In this document: positions 9,831 through 20,083 of the stretch, piece after piece
Layout: each line of letters begins with the position of its first letter
Position numbering within the stretch: position 1 is the stretch's first letter
Assembly (NCBI GenBank): GCA_964560855.1
Contig: CAZLLU010000009.1
Location: forward strand, 1 to 28,269
Length of the DNA: 28,269 bases
Reading direction: 5' to 3'
Source: CAJBLF01 sp964560855
GTDB lineage: Bacteria > Patescibacteriota > Gracilibacteria > Absconditabacterales > Absconditicoccaceae
Translations under genes and position numbers: made by a program
Notes under the pieces: generated by a model
Told to the model about the DNA's origin: nothing
What the model saw: only the letters and a program-made list of their open reading frames with translations
Databases searched by the model: none

Positions 9831-9968
9831 TTTTTTATATCATCTCTTTCTATGCAGAGCAAGAAACCTGTAGAAAGATTATCTGAATGTGTTGTACCTG
9901 CGGCTAAAAGAAGCGGTATTGTATCTTGCGCTATCAAAAGCATTTTTTACCTTTTTAAGCATATCCCG

Positions 9969-9997
9969 ATTATCCCTTTCAGGGGATAATTTTTTTA
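9969..9997 (+). terminator. intrinsic terminator after the HIT gene
   Basis: ATTATCCC (9969-9976) pairs with GGGATAAT (9983-9990) over a 6-base loop and is followed by seven T. Confidence 0.85.
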
Positions 9998-10016
9998 TTC
10001 TTTTACCATAATTTTC

Positions 10017-10408
10017 ATGCTTTCTTTCCCTGTATTATTGCTACTTCGGACAGCGTTTTTCATCTTAGCATTTGGATTGCCAATGATTTTCACTCCGAAG
10101 GCTTTCAAGACTATTATGGAAAAACCCTGAAGAATCTCGATATTATGAGAGTTCGGGCGTTTATCACTCTAATTATCTGATTCCTTTTCTTGAGTGTCTA
10201 TCAAAAATTCGATCAAGGATGGGCGATGACGTTCTCTATTTTCGGTTATGTTTCTTTGTTGAAGTGACTGGTATTGCTCCGATTCCCTACACGAGGGCAG
10301 ACCAAATACAAGATATTCTTTTCTTCTTCTGTAGGATTGTTTCTCTGGGGAATGATTGTCATCCTTTTTGCTGCATTCCTTACTCGGATAGCATTGATGA
10401 AAATCTAA
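10017..10408 (+). pseudogene. small four-helix membrane protein split by a one-base frameshift
   Basis: The ATG at 10017 opens a hydrophobic frame (SFPVLLLL, TAFFILAFGLPMIFTPKAF) that, after TIMEK, degenerates and stops at TAA about 50 bases later. A second frame takes over at 10125 or just before (TLKNLDIM, AFITLIIGFLFLSVYQKF, FSIFGYVSLLKGLVLL) and runs to TAA at 10406-10408. Adding one A to the run of five A at 10120-10124 joins the two into one protein of about 130 residues with four membrane helices. It may be a true mutation, slippage at a homopolymer, or an assembly error. No family is firmly recognised, though the helix layout resembles YjeT/DUF2065-like small membrane proteins. Confidence 0.6.
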
Positions 10409-10428
10409 GTCACCTCTATTATATCACA

Positions 10429-10456
10429 AAAGACAGCGAATGCTGTCTTTTTTCTT
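10429..10456 (+). terminator. intrinsic terminator
   Basis: AAAGACAGC pairs with GCTGTCTTT over a GAAT tetraloop, followed by TTTC TTT. It separates the small membrane gene from the AbrB-RND unit. Confidence 0.9.
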
Positions 10457-10473
10457 TATCGTAAATTATGGTA

Positions 10474-10501
10474 TTGACTTTATTTGTAAAATTATTAGCA
10501 T
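10474..10501 (+). promoter_or_regulatory. possible promoter of the AbrB-RND operon
   Basis: TTGACT (10474-10479) is followed after 16 bases by TAGCAT (10496-10501). The -35 is good and the -10 weak. The position, after a terminator and 40 bases before the AbrB gene, is right for an operon promoter. Confidence 0.35.
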
Positions 10502-10540
10502 AGTAAAACTTTTCCAACTTTTATTACTTATTAGGTAATT

Positions 10541-10756
10541 ATGGGTTCTTGTGATTTGACGGTAAAAATGCATGGCAAAGTGTCGGTCTGACCTAAGTCT
10601 CAGATAGTTGTCCCCAAAAATGTTAGAGAGCTTTTGCATATCAAACCGGGTGATGATTTAATGGTTATCACAAAGGGAGATATCGCTATCGGGATGATCA
10701 AGTCTGACGATGTCCAAAAATTTCTCCAGTATGTCCATGCTGAACTGGAAAAATAA
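10541..10756 (+). CDS. AbrB/MazE-type swapped-hairpin DNA-binding regulator
   Basis: A 71-residue protein with the SpoVT-AbrB pattern VGPKSQIVVPKNVRELLHIKPGDDLMVI (G is TGA), the swapped-hairpin beta fold that binds DNA as a dimer. A short C-terminal helix, DDVQKFLQYVHAELEK, follows. It lies 25 bases upstream of the efflux adaptor and reads the same way, so control of that operon, possibly self-control, is a reasonable inference. It could be the antitoxin of a toxin pair in other contexts, but no toxin gene is adjacent. Confidence 0.85.
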
Positions 10757-10781
10757 ATCTGATTTATATCTTTTATCGTAT

Positions 10782-12488
10782 ATGATGAAACGTTTTTCTT
10801 CTATATTCATTGCTTTGGCTGCACTTTTTTTGTTCGCTGGATGCTGAACGCAAACTGATGAAACCTTTATTTCCACATGAACCGTCCAATGATTTACCAC
10901 TAGTTATACGGTAGGAGCTTCTCCCGTATTTCAAACGTCTTTGTATGGAACAGTCATCGCTGATAGCATCAAGAATATCGTAAGCAATAGAGGAGGTATG
11001 CTTGAATATATCAATTGTCAACCAGGTAAATCAGTCTCTAGAAATACCATTATCGCTAAAATCACTCCAAATGACAATGATCTTACCTATCAAAATTCGG
11101 CTATCCAGCTTTCGGTGCTGCAAGAACAATTGCATAACCTGACGACTATTTTTTCTTTGACGGAAGATACTTTAGCTGTTCAGCAAGATATCCTTCGTGA
11201 CCAGTATGATAATAATGCTGCTTTGCTTGCTAATTTGGCTAAAACACAATGATATACCTACTCTTCGTTGGAATATCAGGAAGAGCTTTTAGAGCAGCAG
11301 TACGATACTTTAAAAACCGCTAAATCTCTAGATATAGACAAGATGAAGACAAGTATTGCCAATGCTAATAAGCAATATCTTATCATGATCAAGGATGCAT
11401 TGAAAAAAGTGAATGATGTATATGCTAGTGCTTTGCCTGTTTCTGATAAAGATCCTCAGCTCAAACAAGAAATCATTTCAACATATACAAGACTTCATAA
11501 TAAGGTTTCTGATGCTATGAGTGCTAGTGAATTTTCAGATTACTTATCTGATGTGTCTGATCTCATGAGCTTAGCTGCTCGTGGAATCAATGCGACTACA
11601 CCATCGGCTATGCTGCCGCAATCAAGTACTTCATGACTTTCTTTGGATACGCTTTCTACGGCGTTCACAACTTTGGCGAGCACTTTTGTCGGTAGTAAAT
11701 CCGCTTTTGATACCTTGGCTTCTTCGTATGATTCTGTAAAGAATACCTATAATAGCCAGATCAAAACTTTGGAAACTAATACAGATAATTTAAATGACAA
11801 TACTGCTGAATCTACCAAATTGCAGATTGACAATCAAAAGGCTAGCTTGCAGTTGGCGCAAAAAACCATAGCGAATCAATTGAATTCTGCTGATGAAAGT
11901 CAGACTATTCAGCTTATGTCGCTCAAAAATCAATTACTTACTTTACAACAAAATATAGCGGTTCTTTCTAATTCACTTGAAGGCGAAGTCTTGTATGCCG
12001 GAGTGGAGTGAGTCGTAAAGATGAGAGCGCTCGGTGAAGACAATAAGCTTGCACCAAATACCTTGCTCTGTCAGATTACGCCGACTGATGCTTCCAATAC
12101 GAGTATCCAGATATTTTCGTATCAAAGATTAGCACTGGGTAGTAAAGTCGCTATAGCTGATCAGCGAGGGCAATTTTTGTGAATAGGAACGATTTTGTAT
12201 GAATATCCGTACAAAGATCCTGCGACCCAAAATTATATCTATGAGATCCCTGCAGTGAATTTCGCTGTGAAAGAGAACGAAAGGGTTTCGATTACGTTAT
12301 CACAATCGGCTGACAAAAACGATATCCGGATTCCTTTGCACTATATCAGTCCGAGACTTGAAGGTAATCTGATCAGAAAAAAAGTCGGATCGTGAGTCCA
12401 AAATGTGTATGTGAAATTGTGAGATATCAATGATGAATATGTTCAGATTTTGAGTGGGTTGAATAGGGGAGAGGTGATAGTGAAATAA
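10782..12488 (+). CDS. lipoprotein HlyD-like periplasmic adaptor of an RND transporter
   Basis: A 568-residue membrane-fusion protein. The N-terminus is a lipoprotein signal (MMKRF, hydrophobic core, lipobox FAGC with Cys at residue 21). A biotinyl-lipoyl-like half follows (YGTVIADSIKNI, GGMLEYINCQPGKSVSRNTIIAKI). A very long helical hairpin then covers roughly residues 105-405, rich in Q, N, L and K and longer than in typical AcrA-like proteins. The second lipoyl half is GEVLYAGVEGVVKMRALGEDNKL and the beta-barrel region ends with LNRGEVIVK. Anchored by lipid outside the cell, it would link the permease next door to whatever the pump delivers to. No outer-membrane channel gene is seen, as expected for a lineage thought to lack an outer membrane. 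Confidence 0.87.
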
Positions 12489-12635
12489 AAATTTAAAATT
12501 GAGAATTGAAAATTGAGCATAAAGCATAAAGCATAAAGTTGTTTATTAGTTAGATTGTAACTTTAGACTTAAAGCTTTGAACTTTAGACTAATTAAGAAT
12601 TTAAAATATGTTGTTTAGTCATTTAATCGTTTATT
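12489..12635. repeat. AT-rich spacer with short tandem units
   Basis: This 147-base gap holds three AGCATAA-type tandem units (about 12512-12536) and TTTAGACTTAAAGCTTTGA-like words, the same class of sequence found at 6360-6450 and 7980-8010. I see no terminator here, so the adaptor and permease are probably co-transcribed. Confidence 0.5.
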
Positions 12636-15600
12636 ATGGTAAAGTTTTTGCAGAAGAATAGAGTAGCGATCTTGGTGTTTACGGTATTCGTGACAATATA
12701 TGGAATATTGAGCCTTTTTACGATACCCAAAGAAGCGCAGCCACAGGTAAATATTCCTTATTATTATATCAGTTTTAGCTATCTTGGAGCTGATCCGTCT
12801 TCGATAGAAGAACAAATCGCTATTCCATTGGAGCAAAAAATAAAATCCATTACTCATGTCGATAAGATAACTTCATCATGTTATTATAATTATTGAACCA
12901 TCTTGGTTCAGTTCACTACTGCAAAAAGCGATATCGATGCAAATAATGATTTGAAAGTCGCTATAGATCAGGTTTATCCTACATTTCCTTCTGATGTGGA
13001 TTATCCTATGGTCAAGAAAGTGTCCGTCGATGATACTCCTGTCTATTCATTTTCTGTCGCAGGAGATGTCCCTATTCAGGTCATGTACAATGCGCTCGAA
13101 GATTTGGAAGATCAAATACAATCTGTGGCCGGAGTCTCTGATGTAAATGTGATAGGTAAACCTATCAAAGAAGTGAAAGTGACTTTTGATGCCCAGAAAC
13201 TTGCTCTTTTGGATATGGATTTTTCTCTTGCTGTCGCTCAATTGAAAAACGCATTCGTGAAATATCCTGTCGATAAAAAAGATGTCGCTGGTAAATTGTA
13301 CTCTTTTGAAATTATCAATTATGAGACAGATCTCACATGATTGATTCAACAGATCAAAATGTATGATCTCCTTAATGTTGCCGGTAAAGCGATAAAGGTC
13401 AATGATATTGCATCAGTGTATATCTGATATAAGCAACAGGATAAAAAATCTTTTGCTATCAATGATATCGAATCTTTCGATACAAAAAATGCGCTTTCTT
13501 TCCAGATAAAGAAATCTCCTGGATATAGTACGGATACGTTTGTAGATGAATTGAAAGCTGTCGTCACTGAATATGCAAAGATCACTCCTAATCTTACCTA
13601 TACTGAGACCTTATCACAAAAAGAAAGTATCAATAAGATCTATGGCTTATTTGTTGAAAATTTCTGGGAAACTGCATTACTGGTGTTTTGTATTATCTTG
13701 TTTTTCCTTGGGGCTAGATCGTCGCGATTGATTATGCTGTCGTTCCTTATCGTCTATCTTGCTAATTTCATCTATCTCAAATCGATGGGATTCAGTTTTA
13801 GTAATATCGTCTCGTTCGCCTTGATTTTGGTGTTGTGAATCATGGTTGACAACCTGATTGTAATCACTCAAGGAATTGTAGTCTGATTGCAAAAATTTTC
13901 CGGCAATATTCGAGAGGCTATCAAGGATGCACTCAATAATTACGGCAAGGCGATATTCTTTTGAACGATGACAACGGTAGTGATATTTATACCATTGTAT
14001 TTCGGATTATCATGAATCATGGGCGAATATATCAAGATGATGCCGGTAACGATTATCTCTAATTTGATGATTTCTCTTGTGGTCACTATGTTTATTCTTC
14101 CCGTCTTGGCTCTATTTTTCTTTAGGGCAGGGAAGGTATATGTTCCTTCTTCTTCTTTGTCGTTCTTGGAAAAGACAGGACGTACATTTGCTAACCGATA
14201 TCGTCGTAAGAATGAGACCAGATGAGGATCCAGAAAAATTATCTTTTTCTTTTTCGCATTTTTTGTATGAGCGTTGTTTCTGGTTGGTTTCTGAGTAATT
14301 AACTTTTCCTTTATGGGCAGTATCGACTCAAATAACGTGTGGATAAATGTAAAATATCCTCCTGGTATAAGCCTATCTGATAATCAACAATATACTTCAA
14401 AAGTTGCATCTGCGACGCTCAAATATTTCCAGACCGTACTGTCGGGCATGGCGAAAGATATCACTATCGATCTTGGACAATGATATTCTTTGCAATGAGC
14501 GTGAGGTGTCGGCACCAATGTAAGCTCTTTCACCATAAGACTGGTAGATACAGAGCAAAGAAAAATCACATCTTCTCAGATAGTTGAGCAGATGCAGCAA
14601 GAACTTTTGGTTGCACTCAAACAGAAATATGCATTTTTACAAGATATTTCTGTCTTCACTTTACAGGCTTGAGGATCGTCGGGGAAACCGGTAGCATTCA
14701 ATATCGTCGGTGATGATTATCAGAAAATCAATGACTATGTGCAGGAAATATTGTCTGATATCAAAGCTATTCCAGGCATTTTCAATGTTGGGATCTCTAT
14801 CGAATATACCAATGGAAAAATCGTCTATGTCTTGGATGAAAATAAAGCTAAATCATTGGGTGTCACAAGTATGTCAGCTGTTACCCCTTTGGTTGCCTTC
14901 AAAAATGCTTGATATGAGACCAATGGTATCAAGATCAAGGAATTCTCTGATTTTGGCAGTGATACACTGTCATTGCATGCGTTTCTATCGACTCCGTATG
15001 CGGTAGAACAGACAAAAATATGAAAAGTTACTTTGGATCAAATTATATATAAAAAAGAATTACAGCCAGAGATCAATGCTATTACTAGAGAGGATGGTAA
15101 AAGGATTATCTTTGTACAAGCAGATAAAGTAAACAGTGCTGTCTTGAGCGATATCACTTCGGCAATCAATACCGTCATAAAAAACCATCCTTTACCGGAA
15201 TGACTGCAAAAGGTCGATGGATGAGATACCCAATCTTTGGCTCAGAGCTGACAGGATTTGGGTAAGGCAATGATTATAGGAATTGTTTTGATGATTCTCG
15301 TTCTAATCATCCAATTCAATAATATCAAATATGCTTTGGTCATCGTTTCTAGTGTCCTCTTGTCGATAGGATGAACGATCGTGTTGCTTACGTTGACGTG
15401 ATATGATCTTACTTTCCCTGCTATGATAGGTGTTTTTGGTGTGATGTGAGTGTGAGTCAATCAGGCATTGATCCATATTGAGGACTTCAAATATTATTAT
15501 GAGGAAAAATGATTCTCGGTCGTTGATAGTTTCCAGCAGAGTATCGCAGAGAGATTTATCCCGATTTTCCTGACGAAATTAACGACGATCATAGGGCTCC

Positions 15601-15740
15601 TTATTCTTGCATTCAAAGATGAATTATTCTGATCTATGGCGATAGGATTTATTTGATGATTGATTGTTTCCTTCTTTATCACTTTGCTCTATATTCCGTC
15701 ACTGATGAATCTGGTGAACAAGGAATATTATGATGAATAG
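12636..15740 (+). CDS. RND-family efflux permease with altered proton-relay residues
   Basis: A 1034-residue inner-membrane transporter of HAE/RND size and plan: an N-terminal helix (LQKNRVAILVFTVFV), a large extracytoplasmic porter domain starting EAQPQVNIPYYYISFSYLGADPSSIEEQIA, helices 2-6 from residue about 340, a second half with a matching domain from about 560, and five final helices. The helix-4 relay reads GIMVDNLIV, with Asp at residue 405 and Asn at 406 where AcrB has Asp-Asp. The helix-10 site reads VNQALIHIED with Asn942 where AcrB has Lys940. It is paired with the upstream lipoprotein adaptor. Substrates are unknown; drug, lipid or peptide export are all possible. Confidence 0.9.
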
Positions 15741-15766
15741 ATTTTATTTTTGCGATATTTGATAGT

Positions 15767-16276
15767 ATGAAAGATAGCTCTCTTTATCCTATAGCTTGCG
15801 TTCCTTCTTCTGTATTGAATAATGCTTCTCATATCAACGATATACGTGATCGTATTTCCTATGATATTGTTTCTTTGTGTGGTCAAATTGATATATATCA
15901 GTATTACGAAAAAGATGATATCGTTATTTCCTTATGATTCTGTAGGAATATTATTTATCCTTGAAGTGACGGTAGAATAGATATTTTTCATACTGCCAAT
16001 TTGACAGGAGTAAATAACCCTCTTAAGCTTCATGATCAACTGTTTTTTCGTACACATGTCCTTGCTTCTCCTATTAAATATCTTGGCAAGGAACTTTTTG
16101 GCCAATCCTTGGATTTTTTTCAGCAGAAATGAATGGAAAGAGTCTTTATAATTCCTCTTAAACCTACGGATTCCAGAAAATTCTATATGAAGATGATTGA
16201 TGCTTATTCCAATCGTTTGCGTGATGTATATGTCGATCCAAATGATGATATCGTTTTGCTACTTAAAAGTTTGTAG
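15767..16276 (+). CDS. uncharacterised 169-residue protein
   Basis: I do not recognise this protein. It starts MKDSSLYPIACVPSSVLNN and has two or three TGA glycines (LGFCRN, YPGSDGRIDIFH, QKGMERV). It is mixed alpha/beta in character and has no signal peptide or membrane segment. A small conserved-looking run, ANLTGVNNPLKLHDQLFFRT, lies near residue 90. It follows the RND permease by 26 bases on the same strand and precedes aspS by 92, so it may belong to either unit. Codon use with TGA at likely turn glycines, and the length of the open frame, support a real gene. Confidence 0.75.
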
Positions 16277-16368
16277 AGAATTTATTATAATTTCTTGATA
16301 ACGCGACTTAATTCTATACATATAGGGTGTTTATTTTTTGTTTGCTTTATTTTTGGAATTATTCGATA

Positions 16369-18171
16369 ATGTATCGTACGCATACGTGCTGAGAATTGAC
16401 TGCCAAGAACGCTTGAAATCAAGTGACGCTTTGTGGATGGGTCAATAAAATCAGAAATCTATGATGAATGACGTTCATCGATCTTCGTGATAGATATGGT
16501 ATTACTCAGGTGACAGTTGATCCAGTTAAAACTAGAGTTGAGCTTCCTAAGATAGGACCAGAATATGTAATCCAGATTGCTGGAGAGGTTATTGCTAGAC
16601 CTGAAAATATGATCAACAAAGAGATGATTACCGGTGAAATAGAGGTGTATCCATCAGAAGTGAAGGTTCTTTCTTCCTGTAAAGAGCTTCCATTCTCTGT
16701 TGACCATGAAAATCCGGTAGGGGAGGATATCAGATTGGAATACCGTTATTTGGATCTGAGAAGATCGGGATTGAAAACTAATATTATCAATAGACATAGA
16801 CTCTACATGGAGACCATGAAATTTTTTGATGAGAAATGATTTTTGCATTTGGAGACTCCTACGTTCATTAAAAATACGCCAGAAGGATCACGTGAATTTG
16901 TCGTTCCTGCAAGATTTGAGCCATGAAGATTTTTTGTACTTCCTCAATCTCCACAACAACACAAGCAGATGCTTATGGTATCAGGATTTGATAAATATTT
17001 CCAATTAGCGAGATGTTATCGTGATGAAGATCCTCGCGGTGATAGACAACCGGAATTCACTCAAGTCGATTTTGAGCTATCGTTTGTAGAGCAACAAGAT
17101 ATCCTTGATATAATCCATGATTATTTCGTTCATATCACGACAACCCTTTATTCAAATAAAACCATTCTCGCTGAGCCGTTTCCTGTTTTGACTCGATATG
17201 ACGCTATGAATCGGTATTGATCAGATAAACCAGAACTCAGGACAGAAGAATTGAAATTTGTTGAACTGACTGATTGGGCGAAGGACTCTGATTTCGCGGT
17301 ATTCAAAAATGCAGAAGTTATCAAAGGAATAGTCATCCATAAAGAGATGGGAAGATCAGAGATAGAGAAAAACTACGAAGCATATATTAAGGGATACGGT
17401 AGTAAAGGACTTTCTTATCTTTCTTTCGGCGTTGATGGTGTCAAATGATCTATCGCAAAGTTTTTTGATGAGGCAAAGTTAGCAAAATTGAAAGAATTGG
17501 CATGAATCCAAGAGTGAGATACTATTTTCTTTCAAGCAGATACTCGACATAATGTCGTTATTCGGCTAGGAATGCTGAGGACTAAGCTTATCGCTGATCT
17601 CAAATTGCTCGAAGGCAAGGAGAATGAATTATCTTTTGCGTTTGTCGTAGATTTTCCATTGTTTGAAGTAGGTGATGATGGTAAATTGTGAGCAGTTCAT
17701 CATCCGTTCACTAAACCAAAAAATGAAGATATTCCGTTTGTAAAGGAATTGGGTAAAAAATTAGCTTCATGAATATCTTTGACAGATGAAGAAATGGAAA
17801 AATTGCTTTCTATTAAGGCAGATTGTTATGATATTATTCTCAATGGTAATGAAGCGTGATGATGAAGTATCAGAATCCATGATACGGAACTGCAATCAGC
17901 TATCTTCTCGCTATTAGGTTTGAATGAAGCACAGATACAGAATAGATTCGGACATCTTTTGAAGAGTTTTGAATATGGAGTCCCTCCTCATGGAGGATGT
18001 GCGTTTGGGTTCGATAGGATCGTGATGCTCTATCAGAATATGGAGAATATCCGTGAGGTCATTATCTTCCCAAAAAATCAGAAATATCGTGATTTGATGC
18101 TCAATGCACCAAGTGAAATTGATCAGGAATTATTAGATGAATTGGGTTTGAAAATTATAGAAAAGAAATAA
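16369..18171 (+). CDS. aspS: aspartyl-tRNA synthetase (bacterial type)
   Basis: Class II synthetase charging tRNA-Asp, 600 residues with the bacterial insertion domain. The N-terminal OB fold begins MYRTHTCGELTAKNAGNQVTLCGWV. Motif 1/2 region: EYRYLDLRRSG and FDKYFQLARCYRDEDPRGDRQPEFTQVDFE. The inserted GAD-type domain runs from about YGSDKPELRT to the region before FVVDFPLFE. Motif 3 is HGGCAFGFDRIVML near residue 545. Conserved arginines use AGA, AGG, CGT and CGC. CGA (17194) falls in the PFP-x-x-T-[Y/W] site and CGA (17545) after FQAD, both aromatic-friendly. The hairpin that follows (18177-18192) may end transcription, and tRNA-Thr lies 26 bases after the stop. Confidence 0.97.
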
Positions 18172-18176
18172 ATACT

Positions 18177-18196
18177 AAGGGCTTTGGCCCTTTGTT
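18177..18196 (+). terminator. hairpin after aspS
   Basis: AAGGGC pairs with GCCCTT over TTTG, followed by TGTTT. The T run is short, so it may be weak and allow read-through into tRNA-Thr. Confidence 0.5.
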
Positions 18197-18197
18197 T

Positions 18198-18270
18198 GCC
18201 GGGGTAGCTCAGCTGGTAGAGCAGTGGTATCGTAAACCAAAGATCGCGGGTTCGAATCCCGTTTCCGGCT
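18198..18270 (+). tRNA. tRNA-Thr (anticodon CGT)
   Basis: A cloverleaf fits: acceptor GCCGGGG with TTCCGGC (two G-U pairs at its base), D arm GCTC/GAGC, anticodon loop ATCGTAA with CGT at positions 34-36 reading ACG, and T arm GCGGG-TTCGAAT-CCCGT. The discriminator is T and CCA is not encoded. The 27-43 pair is a G-A mismatch. Confidence 0.9.
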
Positions 18271-18293
18271 AATAAAACATAATAAGCTTTTGC

Positions 18294-18341
18294 GTGGTAT
18301 CGTACCCCGCACGCCTGCCGGGCGAATCCTTTCCGGCTAAT
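18294..18341 (+). repeat. decayed partial copy of the tRNA-Thr 3' half
   Basis: GTGGTATCGTA (18294-18304) repeats the anticodon arm of the tRNA just upstream, and CGAATCC...TTTCCGGCTAATA (about 18323-18342) repeats its T arm, 3' acceptor strand and the bases beyond. The middle has diverged and the 5' half is missing, so it cannot fold as a tRNA. Confidence 0.75.
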
Positions 18342-18369
18342 ATGCATTTTAATTTGTTAATATACTATT

Positions 18370-18567
18370 ATGGCTAAGAAAAGCAGATTCGTAAAATTTA
18401 CTATTATCTTCATCTTGGTGTTCTTTATTGTCGTTACAGCTTTGTCTATGATCGTTCCGTATATTGGCGGTGGTAAAAATACTCAAGGAACAGGAGAAAT
18501 GTTGACAGGAGATACATCTACAGGAGAACTACCTGTTGAACAAACTGTTGATTGAATGGGACTCTAA
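18370..18567 (+). CDS. small single-pass membrane protein
   Basis: 65 residues: a basic start (MAKKSRFVKF), one strong membrane helix (about residues 10-32, TIIFILVFFIVVTALSMIV), then a short Gly/Thr-rich tail (GGGKNTQGTGEMLTGDTSTG) likely outside the cell. The final stretch has a TGA glycine before MGL and TAA. No family is recognised. It lies 25 bases upstream of the AlaRS-like gene on the same strand. Confidence 0.7.
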
Positions 18568-18592
18568 TCCTTTATTTTGTTATCTCTAACGG

Positions 18593-19558
18593 ATGAAACT
18601 TGTTGTAGAACAATCCCAAAGATACGCTAAGATGCGTGCGCATACCGCTACGCATTTGTTGCATGCAGAGCTTGCTCAGATCTTCAAGGATACCAAGCAG
18701 GCAGGTTCTCTCGTTGAGGAGGATTATCTCAGATTCGACTTCAATGCAGATAGATTGCTGACACAGGAAGAGCTTTCTCGTATAGAGAAAAGGATCAATC
18801 AAATCATTTATATGGCTGCCGATGTCAGTGTTGAAGAAATGCCTTTGAAAGATGCAACCAATCTTGGTGCTAAGGCATTTTTTGAGGATAAATATGGCGA
18901 TATGGTTCGTGTTGTCCGTGTCATGAATAAGCAATTGCCGGAGGATTTCTTCCATGATGATAATGTAGAACACTTCACTTCTTTCGGTGAGGCTATCTCT
19001 ATCGAATTCTGCTGAGGGACACATGTTGCAAACACAAAAGATATCTGATGTTTCGCTATTGTGAGCCAGGAAGCTGTTGCATCCTGAATAAAGAGGATTA
19101 CTGCAGTTACCGGTCCTAAGGTTTCTATGAGAATTCATGAAGTGCAATGAATATTGGATATGGCCGTCGAAAAGCTATGAATCAAGACTCATACGCAACT
19201 GGCTGATAAGCTCGAAAAGACACTGAAAGAATATGATGAGATGAAATCTAAACTTGAATCGTTCGAATCGTTGATAATTATCGATGCATTGAAAACTAAT
19301 GATGCAAAATCCGATAAACATTTCAAAAAAATCATACATATATCCTCTGACATCAATTTTAAGAACATCCTTCCTGCAACGAAAGGACTCTTCAAAAATG
19401 AGAATATTTTGATTTTCAATGATGAAGGAAATTTTCTTTTGTTGACGGAAACATGAACGTCCGCGAAAGCATTAGCCCAGGAATTGGGTCTGAAGTGAGG
19501 TGGTAATGATAGTATGGCACAGTGAAGAGATGATAAGGTTTTATCATTATTCAAATAG
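18593..19558 (+). CDS. free-standing alanyl-tRNA synthetase C-terminal half (editing and C-Ala domains)
   Basis: 321 residues equal to the back half of AlaRS. It begins 15-20 residues before the editing-site motif HTATHLLH (zinc-binding His pair) and continues with GSLVEEDYLRFDF, RIEKRINQIIYMAADVSVEEMP, GAKAFFEDKYGDMVRVVRV, the second metal motif EFCGGTHV (first G is TGA), and GIKRITAVTGPKV. A coiled coil (about 200-235) and a DHHA1/C-Ala-type domain (KHFKKIIHISS to GLKGGGNDSMAQG) complete it. The aminoacylation half is absent from the window. Unlike AlaX proteins it lacks the N-terminal beta-barrel of about 80 residues before the HxxxH. So either AlaRS is split in two genes, or this is a stand-alone editing protein that clears mischarged Ser- or Gly-tRNA-Ala. 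Confidence 0.88.
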
Positions 19559-19559
19559 T

Positions 19560-20030
19560 ATGATTACGTTCTCTTTAATCCAAAAAAAAGACATCCCTGC
19601 GCTTGCAGATATTTATGCTCGTGCATTCAATGCCCAATGACAAATATGGAATAAGGAAACAAGCAAAGCTATTATAGAATATCGGTATGCCAAAAAGATT
19701 AAGCTCAAAGTTGCCTATAAAGGCAAAATTATTTGAGCTTTTTTTACTGATGTAAAACCGCTTTTTTATGGTAATGTCTTGAATGATTGAGATATTTTTA
19801 TAGATCCTGATTTCCAGAGATTATGAATAGGAAGACGGCTTTTTGTTTATGGTATGCAATATGCTAAGAAAAAATTCAACATCGTGGGATGGGATTTTTA
19901 TACCATCAAGAATAGCTATCAATATAAACGATATAAACGTATAGGATTTTATCCTTCCAGCAAATGAGTTATGATGTCTGGTAAAATAGATGATGTCCTG
20001 AAAAAAATGCAAGAGAGATATGCAAAATAA
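19560..20030 (+). CDS. GNAT-family N-acetyltransferase
   Basis: 156 residues of GNAT fold, using acetyl-CoA to acetylate an amine. Motif A is DPDFQRLGIGRRLF, and the first glycine of the R-x-x-G-x-G acetyl-CoA loop is TGA (19824-19826), which is strong evidence for UGA = Gly. After the preceding stop there is one base before this ATG, so the two genes are tightly coupled. The C-terminus has the usual RIGFYPSSKGVMM strand. A relation to the AlaRS-half gene upstream is possible by operon but not shown. Substrate unknown; ribosomal-protein or small-amine acetylation are options. Confidence 0.88.
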
Positions 20031-20083
20031 TTATGTATTCTTTTGCTCTTTATGAGCGTTTTTCTTAGAGCAAAAATACATAA
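20031..20083 (+). promoter_or_regulatory. long hairpin with an alternative short terminator fold
   Basis: TTATGTAT (20031-20038) and TTTTGCTCT (20041-20049) can pair with ATACATAA (20076-20083) and AGAGCAAAA (20067-20075), giving 17 pairs with a 2-base bulge. An alternative, smaller hairpin GCTC (20045-20048)/GAGC (20054-20057) is followed by a T run (20059-20063). The two folds are mutually exclusive. It may simply terminate the unit ending with the GNAT gene. Confidence 0.45.

Noticed and set aside
9852..9989. A 45-codon plus-strand frame starting MQSKKPVERLSEC after the HIT gene.
   Set aside because: It runs into the stem of the strong terminator at 9969-9997 and resembles nothing, so it is probably a trailer sequence.
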